Positions 1 through 8,901 of a DNA stretch of 64,000 bases are shown here, one piece after another; position 1 is the stretch's first letter, and each line of letters starts with the position of its first letter. The DNA is from Streptomyces sp. NBC_00190 (GTDB taxonomy: Bacteria; Actinomycetota; Actinomycetes; Streptomycetales; Streptomycetaceae). The notes beneath the pieces are model-generated. The model worked only from the letters and a program-made list of their open reading frames with translations. It did not search any database and was not told the origin of the DNA. Where the stretch lies: positions 4,836,001 through 4,900,000 of the forward strand of contig NZ_CP108131.1 in NCBI RefSeq assembly GCF_036203305.1. The letters run 5' to 3'. Made by a program: the position numbers and the translations under genes.

Positions 1-1152
1 TCCCTGCGGCTCAAGCCCGAGGCGCAGGACCGCGAGCTGGAGCTCGATCTGCGCAAGGAGACCGACGCGGCGAAGTCCCTGCTGCTGCACCGGCTGCGGC
101 TGCTCGGCATCGACTGGGGCATACCCACCGCCTCCCGGGGCACGACCGGCACCTTCCGGGAGACCTGGCGCCTGCGCTGGGAGCCGGAGCTGTCGGTGCG
201 GGTGGCCGAGGCCGGGATCTGGGGAACCACCGTCCCGGCGGCGGCCACCGCCAAGGCGGAGGCGGATGCCGCGGGCGCCGAGGAGCTGGGCGAGGTCACG
301 GCACTGGCCGAGCGGTGCCTGCTGGCCGGGCTGTCGCAGGCGCTGCCCGCCGTGCTGCGGGCGCTCGCCGACCGGGCGGCGCTGGACACCGATGTGGCGC
401 GCCTGGCCAAGGCCCTGCCCGCGCTGGCCCGTTCGCTGCGGTACGGGGACGTCCGGGGCACCGACGCGGCGGCCCTCGGCACGGTGGCGGCCGGGCTCGC
501 GGAACGGATATGCGTGGCGCTGCCGCCGGCCTGCACCGCCGGGCTGGACGCCGACGCGGCGGCGGAGCTGCGCGGCCACGTGGACGGGGTGCACGGGGCG
601 GTCGGGCTGCTGGCGGACGCGGACGAGGGGCTGCGCGAGCGCTGGTCCGCGGTGCTGCGGACGCTGGCGGGCCGGGAGACCGTGCCGGGCCTGATCCGCG
701 GCCGCGCGGCCCGGCTGCTGCTCGACGACGGACGGCTCCCGGCCGGGGAGACGGCCCGGCTGATGGGGCTCGCGCTGTCCCCGGCGGCCTCCCCCGCCGA
801 CGCGGCGGGCTGGATCGAGGGCTTCGCCGGCGGGAGTTCGGGCGGCGGCACCCTGCTGGTCCACGACGACCGGCTGCTGGGCCTGATCGACGCCTGGCTG
901 ACGGGGGTGCCGGAGCGTGCGTTCACCGACGTACTGCCGCTGCTGCGGCGGACGTTCGGGGCGTACGAGCCGGGAGTGAAGCGGACCCTGGGCGAGCTGG
1001 TCCGGCGCGGCCCCGGCGGCCCGGCCCGGCGGTCTCGCGCCGGCTCGGCCCCCGAGGGCTTCGCCCCGGACCTGGACCCGGCCCGCGCGGACGCGGTCCT
1101 GGACCTGGTCCTGCTCCTGCTGTCACCGCCGGGCCCCCTCCCGGCGGGCTAG
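1..1152 (+). CDS. DUF5682 family protein, C-terminal part (5' end outside window)
   Basis: An open frame enters from the left edge and ends at TAG 1150-1152, leaving about 383 residues. The fragment is alpha-helical and rich in Ala, Leu and Arg; RLLGIDWG and FRETWRLRWEPEL near its start look like the C-terminal half of DUF5682 proteins. These sit in Streptomyces operons with MoxR-type AAA ATPases and VWA proteins, and the next gene here is a VWA protein 95 bp downstream. The biochemical role of the family is unknown. A chaperone-like module (AAA + VWA + DUF5682) is an inference from that context. The apparent GTG start at 196 lies inside the protein and is not the true start. Confidence 0.75.
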   Translation, partial: SLRLKPEAQDRELELDLRKETDAAKSLLLHRLRLLGIDWGIPTASRGTTGTFRETWRLRWEPELSVRVAEAGIWGTTVPAAATAKAEADAAGAEELGEVTALAERCLLAGLSQALPAVLRALADRAALDTDVARLAKALPALARSLRYGDVRGTDAAALGTVAAGLAERICVALPPACTAGLDADAAAELRGHVDGVHGAVGLLADADEGLRERWSAVLRTLAGRETVPGLIRGRAARLLLDDGRLPAGETARLMGLALSPAASPADAAGWIEGFAGGSSGGGTLLVHDDRLLGLIDAWLTGVPERAFTDVLPLLRRTFGAYEPGVKRTLGELVRRGPGGPARRSRAGSAPEGFAPDLDPARADAVLDLVLLLLSPPGPLPAG

Positions 1153-1247
1153 CGGCGGGCCAGCGGCGGCCCGAGGGGGGAGCCCGAGAGGGGAGAGGGA
1201 CCGGCGGCGGTGGCCGCCGGCACACGACGAGTCGACGGGACGGACGG

Positions 1248-2447
1248 ATGACCGGCACGGAGAACGCGACGGTGGCCGAGGCGGCCGCCGCAGGCACCGC
1301 CGGGGACGAGCGGCTGAGGCGGTGGCGGATGGTGCTCGGCGGGGGAGAGGGCGGGACCGGGTGTGCGCTGAGCGGGCGGGACGTGGCCATGGACGCCGCG
1401 CTCGGTGCGCTGTACGACGGGGGCGGCGCGGGCGGCGCGGGGGGCTCCCGCAAGACGTCGGGGGCACGGTCGGCCGGGCTCGGCGGATCCGCGCCCAACG
1501 TGGCCCGCTGGCTCGGGGACATCCGTACGTACTTCCCCAGCTCGGTGGTCCAGGTCATGCAGCGCGACGCGATCGAGCGGCTCGGCCTGTCCGCCCTGCT
1601 GCTGGAGCCGGAGATGCTGGAGGCGGTCGAGCCCGACGTGCACCTGGTCGGCACCCTGCTCTCCCTGAACAAGGCGATGCCCGACACGACGAAGGAGACG
1701 GCGCGGGCCGTGGTCCGCAAGGTGGTCGAGCAGCTGGAGAAGCGCCTGGCGACCCGTACCCGGGCCACCCTCACCGGCGCCCTCGACCGCTCCGCCCGGA
1801 CCAGCCGCCCCCGCCACCACGACATCGACTGGAACCGCACGATCCGGGCCAATCTCAAGAACTACCTGCCGGAGTACCGCACCGTCGTCCCCGAAAGGCT
1901 GATCGGCTACGGCCGGGCGGCCCAGTCGGTGAAGAAGGAGGTCGTCCTCTGTATCGACCAGTCGGGTTCGATGGCGGCATCCGTCGTCTACGCCTCCGTC
2001 TTCGGCGCCGTCCTCGCCTCCATGCGCTCCATCGCCACCCGCCTCGTCGTCTTCGACACCTCCGTCGTCGACCTCACGGACCAGCTCGACGATCCGGTCG
2101 ACGTCCTCTTCGGCACCCAGCTCGGCGGCGGCACCGACATCAACCGCGCCCTCGCCTACTGCCAGTCGAAGATCACCCGTCCTGCCGACACCGTCGTCGT
2201 CCTGATCAGCGATCTCTACGAGGGCGGCATACGCAACGAGATGCTCAAACGGGTCGCCGCGATGAAGGCCGCGGGCGTCGAGTTCGTGACCCTTCTGGCC
2301 CTGTCCGACGAGGGCGCCCCGGCCTACGATCACGAGCACGCCGCGGCCCTCGCGGCGCTGGGCGCGCCGGCCTTCGCCTGCACCCCCGACCTGTTCCCCG
2401 AGGTGATGGCCGCGGCCCTGGAGAAGCGGCCCCTGCCGGTGCCGTGA
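1248..2447 (+). CDS. VWA domain-containing protein
   Basis: Protein of 399 residues. The C-terminal half is a von Willebrand factor A domain with a complete MIDAS metal site: DQSGS near residue 237, the Thr in GGGTDIN near 296 and the Asp in ISDLYEGG near 323. The N-terminal 200 residues hold a helical region with a Gly/Ala-rich stretch (about residues 60-80). The ATG at 1248 was chosen because the frame upstream overlaps the DUF5682 gene and has no family-like sequence. VWA proteins of this kind usually work with a MoxR-type AAA ATPase to mature or insert metals into client proteins; the ATPase would lie upstream of the window. Client and role are unknown. Confidence 0.85.
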   Translation: MTGTENATVAEAAAAGTAGDERLRRWRMVLGGGEGGTGCALSGRDVAMDAALGALYDGGGAGGAGGSRKTSGARSAGLGGSAPNVARWLGDIRTYFPSSVVQVMQRDAIERLGLSALLLEPEMLEAVEPDVHLVGTLLSLNKAMPDTTKETARAVVRKVVEQLEKRLATRTRATLTGALDRSARTSRPRHHDIDWNRTIRANLKNYLPEYRTVVPERLIGYGRAAQSVKKEVVLCIDQSGSMAASVVYASVFGAVLASMRSIATRLVVFDTSVVDLTDQLDDPVDVLFGTQLGGGTDINRALAYCQSKITRPADTVVVLISDLYEGGIRNEMLKRVAAMKAAGVEFVTLLALSDEGAPAYDHEHAAALAALGAPAFACTPDLFPEVMAAALEKRPLPVP

Positions 2448-2475
2448 CCGGCCGCGCGCGGATCGCGGGGAACCG

Positions 2476-2547
2476 GCAGATCACACGAATCTCCAGCTCA
2501 ACCGTGAGGTGTTCTGTGACAGGTATCACCGCTCAGGTGTGATCTGC
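2476..2547. repeat. Perfect 11-bp inverted repeat upstream of sucC
   Basis: GCAGATCACAC at 2476-2486 is matched exactly by its reverse complement GTGTGATCTGC at 2537-2547, 50 bp apart. The arms flank a smaller CRP-like palindrome at 2515-2530. This could be a long hairpin ending the VWA transcript or a pair of operator half-sites. There is no T-tract after it. Confidence 0.5.
2515..2530. promoter_or_regulatory. Candidate CRP-like binding site
   Basis: TGTGA-N6-TCACC, with CAGGTA in the centre, fits the classic CRP palindrome TGTGA-N6-TCACA at nine of ten positions. Streptomyces has a CRP homologue with a related GTG...CAC consensus. The site lies about 200 bp before the sucC start, so a role in sucCD transcription is possible but not shown. 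Confidence 0.35.
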
Positions 2548-2725
2548 GATTTAGGGACCTACGTCCCACGGGGATAACCTGCGGGACGGACATGCCGCGT
2601 CCACGGTCACCGTGTGCGCCTTCCTTGTGACAGCGCCGTCACGTTGCCCTCCGCGGCACGCCCACGCAGATAGCAGACAACCGCGAATCACTGCGAATCT
2701 TTAAAAAGACAAGGGACGGACGCGC

Positions 2726-3904
2726 GTGGACCTGTTCGAGTACCAGGCGAGGGACCTCTTCGCCAAGCACGGTGTACCGGTGCTGGCCGGTGAAGTCATC
2801 GACACGCCTGAGGCGGCTCGCGAGGCCACCGAGCGGCTGGGCGGCAAGTCGGTCGTCAAGGCGCAGGTGAAGGTCGGCGGCCGCGGCAAGGCCGGCGGCG
2901 TGAAGCTGGCCGCCACCCCGGACGAGGCTGTCGCCCGGGCGACGGACATCCTCGGCATGGACATCAAGGGCCACACGGTCCACAAGGTGATGATCGCCGA
3001 GACGGCTCCCGAGATCCTCGAGGAGTACTACGTCTCGTACCTCCTCGACCGCACCAACCGCACCTTCCTGGCCATGGCCTCGGTCGCGGGTGGCATGGAC
3101 ATCGAGCAGGTCGCGGAGGAGACCCCCGAGAAGCTCGCCAAGGTCCCGGTGAACGCCAACGAGGGCGTGACCATCGAGAAGGCCCGCGAGATCGTCGCCC
3201 TGGCGCAGTTCCCGGCCGAGGTCGCCGAGAAGGTGGCCGAGGTCCTGGTGACCCTGTGGGCGACCTTCATCGCCGAGGACGCGCTCCTCGTCGAGGTCAA
3301 CCCGCTCGCGAAGGTCGCCTCCGGCGACGTCATCGCGCTCGACGGCAAGGTCTCGCTCGACGAGAACGCCGAGTTCCGCCAGCCGGGCCACGAGGAGTTC
3401 GTGGACCACGCGGCCGCGAACCCGCTCGAGGCCGCCGCCAAGGCGAAGAACCTCAACTACGTGAAGCTCGACGGTGAGGTCGGCATCATCGGCAACGGCG
3501 CGGGTCTCGTCATGAGCACCCTCGACGTCGTCGCGTACGCCGGCGAGAACCACGGCGGCGTCAAGCCCGCCAACTTCCTGGACATCGGTGGTGGCGCCTC
3601 CGCCGCCGTCATGGCCAACGGTCTCGAGATCATCCTCGGCGACCCGGACGTCAAGTCCGTCTTCGTCAACGTCTTCGGTGGCATCACCGCCTGCGACGAG
3701 GTCGCCAACGGCATCGTCCAGGCGCTTCAGCTGCTGAAGGACAAGGGCGAAGAGGTCACCAAGCCCCTCGTCGTCCGTCTCGACGGCAACAACGCCGAGC
3801 TGGGTCGCAAGATCCTCTCGGACGCCAACCACCCGCTGGTGCAGCGCGTGGACACCATGGACGGCGCGGCCGACAAGGCCGCCGAGCTCGCGGCTGCGAA
3901 GTAA
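2726..3904 (+). CDS. sucC: Succinyl-CoA synthetase (ADP-forming), beta subunit
   Basis: Beta subunit of the TCA-cycle enzyme that converts succinyl-CoA to succinate with ATP formation. At 392 residues it is the usual length. The N-terminus [19 protein letters not shown], the ATP-grasp region [16 protein letters not shown] (residues about 45-60) and the C-terminal CoA-ligase part with [18 protein letters not shown] are clear family signatures. The GTG start at 2726 follows a purine-rich AAGGGA at 2711. sucD begins 21 bp after the stop, so the two are co-transcribed and end at the terminator 4838-4880. Confidence 0.97.
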   Translation: MDLFEYQARDLFAKHGVPVLAGEVIDTPEAAREATERLGGKSVVKAQVKVGGRGKAGGVKLAATPDEAVARATDILGMDIKGHTVHKVMIAETAPEILEEYYVSYLLDRTNRTFLAMASVAGGMDIEQVAEETPEKLAKVPVNANEGVTIEKAREIVALAQFPAEVAEKVAEVLVTLWATFIAEDALLVEVNPLAKVASGDVIALDGKVSLDENAEFRQPGHEEFVDHAAANPLEAAAKAKNLNYVKLDGEVGIIGNGAGLVMSTLDVVAYAGENHGGVKPANFLDIGGGASAAVMANGLEIILGDPDVKSVFVNVFGGITACDEVANGIVQALQLLKDKGEEVTKPLVVRLDGNNAELGRKILSDANHPLVQRVDTMDGAADKAAELAAAK

Positions 3905-3925
3905 GGGCAGAGGTCACAGACTCAC

Positions 3926-4816
3926 ATGGCTATCTTCCTCAACAAGGACAGCAAGGTCATCGTCCAGGGCATGACCGGTGCCACGGGCATGAAGCACACC
4001 AAGCTGATGCTGGCTGACGGCACCAACATCGTCGGCGGCGTGAACCCGCGCAAGGCCGGCACGACCGTCGACTTCGACGGCACCGAGGTCCCGGTCTTCG
4101 GCTCGGTCGCCGAGGCGATGGAGAAGACGGGCGCCAACGTCTCCGTCCTCTTCGTCCCGCCGGCCTTCGCCAAGGCCGCCGTCGTCGAGGCCATCGACGC
4201 CGAGATCCCGCTGGCCGTCGTCATCACCGAGGGCATCGCGGTGCACGACTCCGCCGCCTTCTGGGCGTACGCGACCGCCAAGGGCAACAAGACCCGGATC
4301 ATCGGCCCGAACTGCCCGGGTCTGATCACCCCCGGCCAGTCCAACGCCGGCATCATCCCGGGCGACATCACCAAGCCCGGCAAGATCGGTCTCGTGTCCA
4401 AGTCCGGCACGCTGACCTACCAGATGATGTACGAGCTCCGTGACATCGGCTTCACCTCCGCCGTCGGCATCGGTGGCGACCCGGTCATCGGCACCACGCA
4501 CATCGACGCCCTGGAGGCCTTCGAGGCCGACCCGGAGACCGAGCTGATCGTCATGATCGGCGAGATCGGCGGCGACGCCGAGGAGCGGGCGGCGGACTTC
4601 ATCGCGAAGAACGTCACCAAGCCGGTCGTCGGCTACGTCGCGGGCTTCACCGCCCCCGAGGGCAAGACCATGGGCCACGCCGGCGCCATCGTCTCCGGCT
4701 CCTCCGGCACCGCGCAGGCCAAGAAGGAGGCCCTCGAGGCCGCCGGCGTCAAGGTCGGCAAGACGCCGACCGAGACCGCGAAGCTGGCGCGCGAGATCCT
4801 GAACGCCGCTCAGTAA
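3926..4816 (+). CDS. sucD: Succinyl-CoA synthetase, alpha subunit
   Basis: Alpha subunit (296 residues), carrying the CoA-binding Rossmann domain ([10 protein letters not shown] at residues 12-21) and the phosphohistidine loop [10 protein letters not shown], with the active-site His at residue 251. It forms the functional enzyme with SucC encoded immediately upstream. Length, start and motifs are canonical. It is the last gene of the operon; a perfect 17-bp hairpin follows 21 bp after the stop. Confidence 0.97.
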   Translation: MAIFLNKDSKVIVQGMTGATGMKHTKLMLADGTNIVGGVNPRKAGTTVDFDGTEVPVFGSVAEAMEKTGANVSVLFVPPAFAKAAVVEAIDAEIPLAVVITEGIAVHDSAAFWAYATAKGNKTRIIGPNCPGLITPGQSNAGIIPGDITKPGKIGLVSKSGTLTYQMMYELRDIGFTSAVGIGGDPVIGTTHIDALEAFEADPETELIVMIGEIGGDAEERAADFIAKNVTKPVVGYVAGFTAPEGKTMGHAGAIVSGSSGTAQAKKEALEAAGVKVGKTPTETAKLAREILNAAQ

Positions 4817-4837
4817 GCAGGAGCAGCACGTGTGTAC

Positions 4838-4880
4838 GGGCGTGGCCCGCACCCTTCCCGGGTGCGGGCCACGCCCTTTT
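4838..4880 (+). terminator. Rho-independent terminator after sucCD
   Basis: A perfect 17-bp stem (4838-4854 pairing with 4860-4876) has a 5-nt loop and runs into TTTT at 4877-4880. It can also serve the convergent minus-strand gene ending at 4882, although the T-run favours the plus direction. Confidence 0.9.
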
Positions 4881-4881
4881 C

Positions 4882-6213
4882 TCATTCGATCCGCGGGGTG
4901 ATGCGGGCGGGACCGGCGGCCGGGTCCGCGCGCAGCTTGTCGTGGAGCTGCCTGCTGTGCTCGGTGAGCTGCTGGGGGCCGCTGAGCGGGGGTACGCCCG
5001 AGACGTTCGAGCCGGGTGCGATCGGCGGCTCGTAGTGGGTGGGCGCGGTCGCGGCGGTATAGGCGGTGGCGACGGCGATGACCGAGGTCAGGCTCACGGC
5101 GGCGCGGGTCCACCGCCGGGTACGCCGCTCCGCGCGGCCCCGTACGGCGGCGGCGGGGCGCGCCTGCAGCGGTACCGCCGGTGTCAGCGCGGCGAGCCGG
5201 TCGTGCAGCACCGCGGAGTGCTTCTCGGGCGGTACGCCGGCCAGTTCGGGGACCCGGTCGGCGAGGTCGGCGTGCGCGTGCAGCAGGCGGCCGCCGGCGG
5301 TGGGGGTGCTGGCCTCCGTCTCGGCGGCGGTGTCGGGGAGGTCGAGGCCGACGCCGTCGTAGAGCAGGACGGTGCGGCGGTGGGCGGTGGGGAGCGCGAG
5401 CAGGGCGTCGAGGAGGATCCGGTCGGCGGGCTCGGCGGGGGGCTTGTCGGGATGCCGGCTGACCGGGCGCATCTGGTGCCAGGGGGAGAGGGCGTACTCG
5501 TACGCGGCGATCCGCACCCAGCCCACCGGGTCCGGATCGGTGGCCACTTCCGGCCACTGCCGCCAGGCCTGGCGGAACGCCCGCTCCACGGCCTCCTGGG
5601 CCAGGTCCCGGCGTCCCGTGAGCAGGTAGGCCTGGCGGATGAGGCCGGAGGCGGCCCGGGCGTAGAGGTCGTCGAAAGCCCCTTCGGCTCCGGAGAGGAC
5701 GGGGCTCCCGGGTGCCTCGGGGACTGCGCGTGCATCGGGGACCGCGGGCGGCTCGTGGGTTCCGCCGGCTTCGTCCCGGTCGGGCCCGGCGCTGCCGTCG
5801 CTCGCGTCGGCTGCGCCGGACGGGCCTTCTTCGACCAGCTCTTGCACGGCCTCGGCGGCGGCCGGCACGGCCACGACCGGCGTCATCGCGGGGTCGGCCT
5901 CGGCCGCCTCGGCCGCCTCGGCCGCCTCGGGGGCCGCCTGCGACGGCGGGTCCGGGTCGGCCGGTGTCGGGCCCTCGGCTTCGGGAGCGTCCTCCGGCGG
6001 CCTTGCGAGGCCGGCCAGGAACTCCGCGTACGCCGCGCGCTTGCGCCCGCGCGGGTCCGTGCGGCCCGCCTCCCAGGAGCGCACCGTGGTCACGGTGACG
6101 CCGACGGCCGCCGCGACCTGCCCGTGCGTCAGGTCCGCCGCTTCGCGCAGTCTGCGGCGTTCCTTCGGGGAAGGGAGGCCAAGCTCCGAGCCCGACTCGA
6201 CGCTTTGTGTCAT
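4882..6213 (-). CDS. XRE helix-turn-helix / sigma-70-like / transmembrane fusion protein
   Basis: A 443-residue protein with four visible parts. Residues about 14-68 form an XRE/Cro-type HTH (LTHGQVAAAVGVTVTTVRSW). Residues 69-165 are a low-complexity Ala/Glu/Pro linker. Residues about 175-330 resemble ECF sigma region 2 (FDDLYARAASGLIRQAYLLT, AVERAFRQAWRQW) followed by a degenerate region 4 (LLALPTAHRRTVLLY). A single transmembrane helix near 375-396 is followed by a short extracytoplasmic tail. It is transcribed toward the sucCD terminator. The arrangement suggests a membrane-tethered regulator; whether the sigma-like part still contacts core RNA polymerase cannot be told from sequence. Confidence 0.8.
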   Translation of the reverse strand: MTQSVESGSELGLPSPKERRRLREAADLTHGQVAAAVGVTVTTVRSWEAGRTDPRGRKRAAYAEFLAGLARPPEDAPEAEGPTPADPDPPSQAAPEAAEAAEAAEADPAMTPVVAVPAAAEAVQELVEEGPSGAADASDGSAGPDRDEAGGTHEPPAVPDARAVPEAPGSPVLSGAEGAFDDLYARAASGLIRQAYLLTGRRDLAQEAVERAFRQAWRQWPEVATDPDPVGWVRIAAYEYALSPWHQMRPVSRHPDKPPAEPADRILLDALLALPTAHRRTVLLYDGVGLDLPDTAAETEASTPTAGGRLLHAHADLADRVPELAGVPPEKHSAVLHDRLAALTPAVPLQARPAAAVRGRAERRTRRWTRAAVSLTSVIAVATAYTAATAPTHYEPPIAPGSNVSGVPPLSGPQQLTEHSRQLHDKLRADPAAGPARITPRIE

Positions 6214-6342
6214 GCCACGCTCCCCGCGACCCGACCACCCTGGGCGAAAAAGTACATAAAACGTATATTGGGCGACACCACGGGTATTCGCCTGTTACCC
6301 GTCCATAGCGCGTGTCGTTGGCACCATGGCAGGGTGACCCAA

Positions 6343-7938
6343 GTGACCGAACACGGGACCCCGTTGTCCGCGGCCCCGGGAACCGTCCGGCGCCGCCGCT
6401 CCCCGGCCGCGGCCGCATGCGTGGTGGGCGGCGCCGTGGCCGCCGGACTCGGACTCGGCTTCCTCGCCGTGCTCGTCACCGTGCTGTGGATCAGCTCCCC
6501 CTATCCCGACAGCGGCCCCGCCGGGGCCCTGCACCTCGCCGCCGGGCTGTGGCTGCTCGCCCACGGGACGGAACTGGTGCGGTACGAGACGCTCTCCGGC
6601 GTGCCCGCGCCCGTCGGCCTGACCCCCCTGCTGCTCGTCGCGCTGCCCGTGCTGCTCATGCGGCGGGCCGCGCGGCTGGGGAGCGCCTCCGAGGAGGAGG
6701 GGGAGGAGGTGCTGCCGGCCGGCGCCGTCCTTTCGGCCGTGCTGTGCGGCTATCTGGCCGTCGGCGCCCTCGCCACGGTGTACGCGGCGGGCGGGCCCAT
6801 GCCGGCCGACCCGCTGAGTGCGGCCTGGCACGTCCCGGTGGTCGCCGCGATCGCCGCCGCCAGTGGGGTGCTGGCGGTCCGGGGGCGACCGGACGGGTCG
6901 TTGCCGTCCTGGGTTCCGACGGGCGTACGGAGGGCGGTCGCGCGCCCCCGGTACGCGCTGGCGCTCCGGGCCGGGGCGGGCGGGGCCCTCGTACTGCTGG
7001 GCGGTGGGGTGCTGCTCGTCGGCGGCTCGCTCGCATGGCACGGCGCGGAGGTCCAGGGGACCTTCCTGGGGCTGACCGGGGTGTGGTCGGGCCGCTTCGC
7101 GGTGTTGCTGCTGGCGCTCGCGCTGATCCCGAACGCCATGGTGTGGGGTGCGGCGTATGCGCTCGGGCCCGGTTTCGCGCTCGGCGTCGGCGTGACCGCC
7201 ACGCCGCTCGGGTTCACGGGCTCGCCCGCGCTGCCCCGGTTTCCGCTGCTGGCGGCGCTGCCGCCCGAGGGGCCCGGGTCGCTGCTGACCTGGACGGTCG
7301 TCGGGGTGCCGGTGGTGGCCGGGCTGGCGGTGGGCTGGTTCGCGGTACGCCGGGCGAGGGAGGTCTCGTACGGGGAGACCGCGCTCACGGCGGCGCTGGG
7401 CGCGCTGGTCTGCGGGCTGGTCATGGCCGGGCTGGCGGCGGCCTCGGCGGGGCCGCTGGGGTCGCGGGCGCTGGCGGACTTCGGGCCGGTGTGGTGGGCG
7501 GTGGGGGCGGCGGCCTGCGTCTGGACGCTGGCGCTGGCCGTGCCGGTGGCGGTGGGGGTGCAGGCATGGCGGACGCGGCCGGTCAGGACCGGGCTGCCGG
7601 TTTCCGGGGAGGACGGGTGGCACGACAGCGGTGTGCGGGAGGTCCGGTGGGCGGCGCTGCGTCGTGCGGCGGGCACGCTGGTCCCGGACATCTCGGCCGC
7701 AGCCGCACCCCCGGCCGCAGCACCTGCCGCTGCTCCGGTCCCGGCTCCGGTCCCGGCGAGGCCGCAGCGGCCGGTGACCGTCGTGCCGGGGCTCAGCCTG
7801 GACCTGGGTCCGGTCCTGATCCCGGCGAAGCCGGCCGAGCCGCAGGCTGCTCAGCCATTGGCTCAGCCATTTGCTCAGCCATTGGCTCCGCCGGTGGCGG
7901 GTGCCCGCGTCCTGGCCCGCCGCAAGCCGCCGTCGTAG
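6343..7938 (+). CDS. DUF6350-type polytopic membrane protein
   Basis: About 531 residues, with roughly ten hydrophobic segments between residues 20 and 410 and a cytosolic-looking Pro/Ala-rich tail. The tail ends in a short repeat, AQPLAQPFAQPLAPP, encoded by near-identical 15-bp units at about 7850-7890. It resembles the DUF6350 family of actinobacterial integral membrane proteins commonly found beside purN; function unknown. I prefer the GTG at 6343, which has AGGG 8 bp upstream, over the GTG at 6334, which abuts that sequence. It is divergent from the XRE/sigma fusion gene. Confidence 0.8.
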   Translation: MTEHGTPLSAAPGTVRRRRSPAAAACVVGGAVAAGLGLGFLAVLVTVLWISSPYPDSGPAGALHLAAGLWLLAHGTELVRYETLSGVPAPVGLTPLLLVALPVLLMRRAARLGSASEEEGEEVLPAGAVLSAVLCGYLAVGALATVYAAGGPMPADPLSAAWHVPVVAAIAAASGVLAVRGRPDGSLPSWVPTGVRRAVARPRYALALRAGAGGALVLLGGGVLLVGGSLAWHGAEVQGTFLGLTGVWSGRFAVLLLALALIPNAMVWGAAYALGPGFALGVGVTATPLGFTGSPALPRFPLLAALPPEGPGSLLTWTVVGVPVVAGLAVGWFAVRRAREVSYGETALTAALGALVCGLVMAGLAAASAGPLGSRALADFGPVWWAVGAAACVWTLALAVPVAVGVQAWRTRPVRTGLPVSGEDGWHDSGVREVRWAALRRAAGTLVPDISAAAAPPAAAPAAAPVPAPVPARPQRPVTVVPGLSLDLGPVLIPAKPAEPQAAQPLAQPFAQPLAPPVAGARVLARRKPPS

Positions 7939-7977
7939 CGTCCGCCGTGCCGCTGCCAGGGACCAGCCCCCGGGCCC

Positions 7978-8002
7978 CGCGCCTCAAACGCCGACGGGGC
8001 TG
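7978..8002. repeat. Single copy of a Streptomyces intergenic repeat
   Basis: A close match (one substitution) to the repeat core CCTCAAACGCCGGCGGGGCT that is clustered at 25.0-25.3 kb in this window. It sits between the convergent genes ending at 7938 and 8091. Confidence 0.6.
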
Positions 8003-8090
8003 AGGGTGGGGCCAGTCCCCGGGCGTCGGACGCCGGGCGCCGGTGGGGTCGCGGCCCGCGCCCCGGGGGACAGTCGGCGTAGAGCGATCG

Positions 8091-8675
8091 TTACTGGCGG
8101 ACCTTCAGGACGTCGCCCACGAAGTTGTCCGGGAGGAGCCTGTTGCACTGGAGTTCCGCCGCGTTCGTCAGGGCGTCGTCGCGGCAGACGTAGAAGTCCT
8201 TGTACACGAGCTGCACGGCGTACGAGGTCATCGCCAGCAGGATCGCCAGTGTGGCCGTGACCAGGCCGCTCACCGCCGCCGTGCGCTGGGGGCGGGCGGC
8301 CTCGCCCAGGGCCGCCAGGCCTCCCGGGGTGGCGGCCTGGCCCGGTTCCGCCGACGCAGGCCTGCCCCGCAGCGCGCTGATGCCCCAGTACATGGCGAGC
8401 GCCCCCAGCAGCAGTCCCACCGACGGGATCCCGAAGATCCCGAAGAAGAAGCCCCACATGCCGGCCAGCAGCGCGTAGCGGGCGCGGCGCTGGACCGGGT
8501 CCGTCGGGTCCCAGCGCGCCGGGCCGCCCCGGCCCTCGGAATCCGGCCGGCCGTTCCCGTCCCCGCCGCCGTCGCCACCGCCGCGCGGCTGCCACGGCTG
8601 GTCGGGCCGGCCTTCCGGCGGAGCCGCGAAGGGGTTGTCGTCGGTGGGGGAGTCGGGCTGACGGCGGTCCGGCAT
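8091..8675 (-). CDS. Small membrane protein of unknown function (DUF4190-like layout)
   Basis: The 194-residue product has a Pro/Gly/Asp-rich N-terminal third, then three hydrophobic segments (FFFGIFGIPSVGLLLGALAM and two more near residues 135-160), and ends in a short tail with two cysteines (YVCRDDAL, LQCNRLL) that may form an extracytoplasmic disulphide. The disordered head followed by paired helices recalls DUF4190 proteins, but I do not assign the family firmly. It is transcribed away from purN and shares the upstream region 8676-8901 with it. Confidence 0.75.
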   Translation of the reverse strand: MPDRRQPDSPTDDNPFAAPPEGRPDQPWQPRGGGDGGGDGNGRPDSEGRGGPARWDPTDPVQRRARYALLAGMWGFFFGIFGIPSVGLLLGALAMYWGISALRGRPASAEPGQAATPGGLAALGEAARPQRTAAVSGLVTATLAILLAMTSYAVQLVYKDFYVCRDDALTNAAELQCNRLLPDNFVGDVLKVRQ

Positions 8676-8816
8676 CGGGTGTGTTACTTCCCCTGTGTCA
8701 AGGACGTCACGACGACGTCGATTTCGGCTTGTACGCAGACGCTACCCCTCGGCCGTCCCCCCGTCCCTCGGGGGCCGTCCCGTGTGCCGGTATCGTTGCA
8801 GGCGGTCGGTTGCTTC

Positions 8817-8863
8817 GTATGGTCCCCCGTATATCGGTACCCCGAAGTTTCGTATGACCATAC
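8817..8863. promoter_or_regulatory. Inverted repeat in the purN upstream region
   Basis: GTATGGTC at 8817-8824 is matched by GACCATAC at 8856-8863. The same region has a direct repeat TTCGTATG at 8814-8821 and 8849-8856. This 40-90 bp zone before purN could bind a purine-responsive or local regulator; no known consensus was recognised. Confidence 0.35.
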
Positions 8864-8901
8864 AAAGACGAACACCGCATTCCCGTGAGAAAGGGCCTCC
8901 C

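Noticed and set aside
315..1247. N-terminal extension of the VWA gene
   Set aside because: The frame overlaps the DUF5682 coding sequence and yields Arg/Gly/Ala-rich sequence with no family similarity; ATG 1248 gives a normal protein.
2627..2642. GTGAC-N6-GTCAC as a second CRP site upstream of sucC
   Set aside because: The GTG and CAC half-sites are 10 bp apart, not the 8 bp of the CRP palindrome, so it is only mentioned as a palindrome.
4838..4880. Small plus-strand ORF starting at 4832
   Set aside because: It begins inside the sucCD terminator and runs antisense to the XRE/sigma gene.
3914..6418. 834-codon open frame on the minus strand
   Set aside because: It runs antisense through sucD and out of frame with the XRE/sigma gene; composition is Arg/Gly/Pro-rich as expected from high-GC shadow frames.
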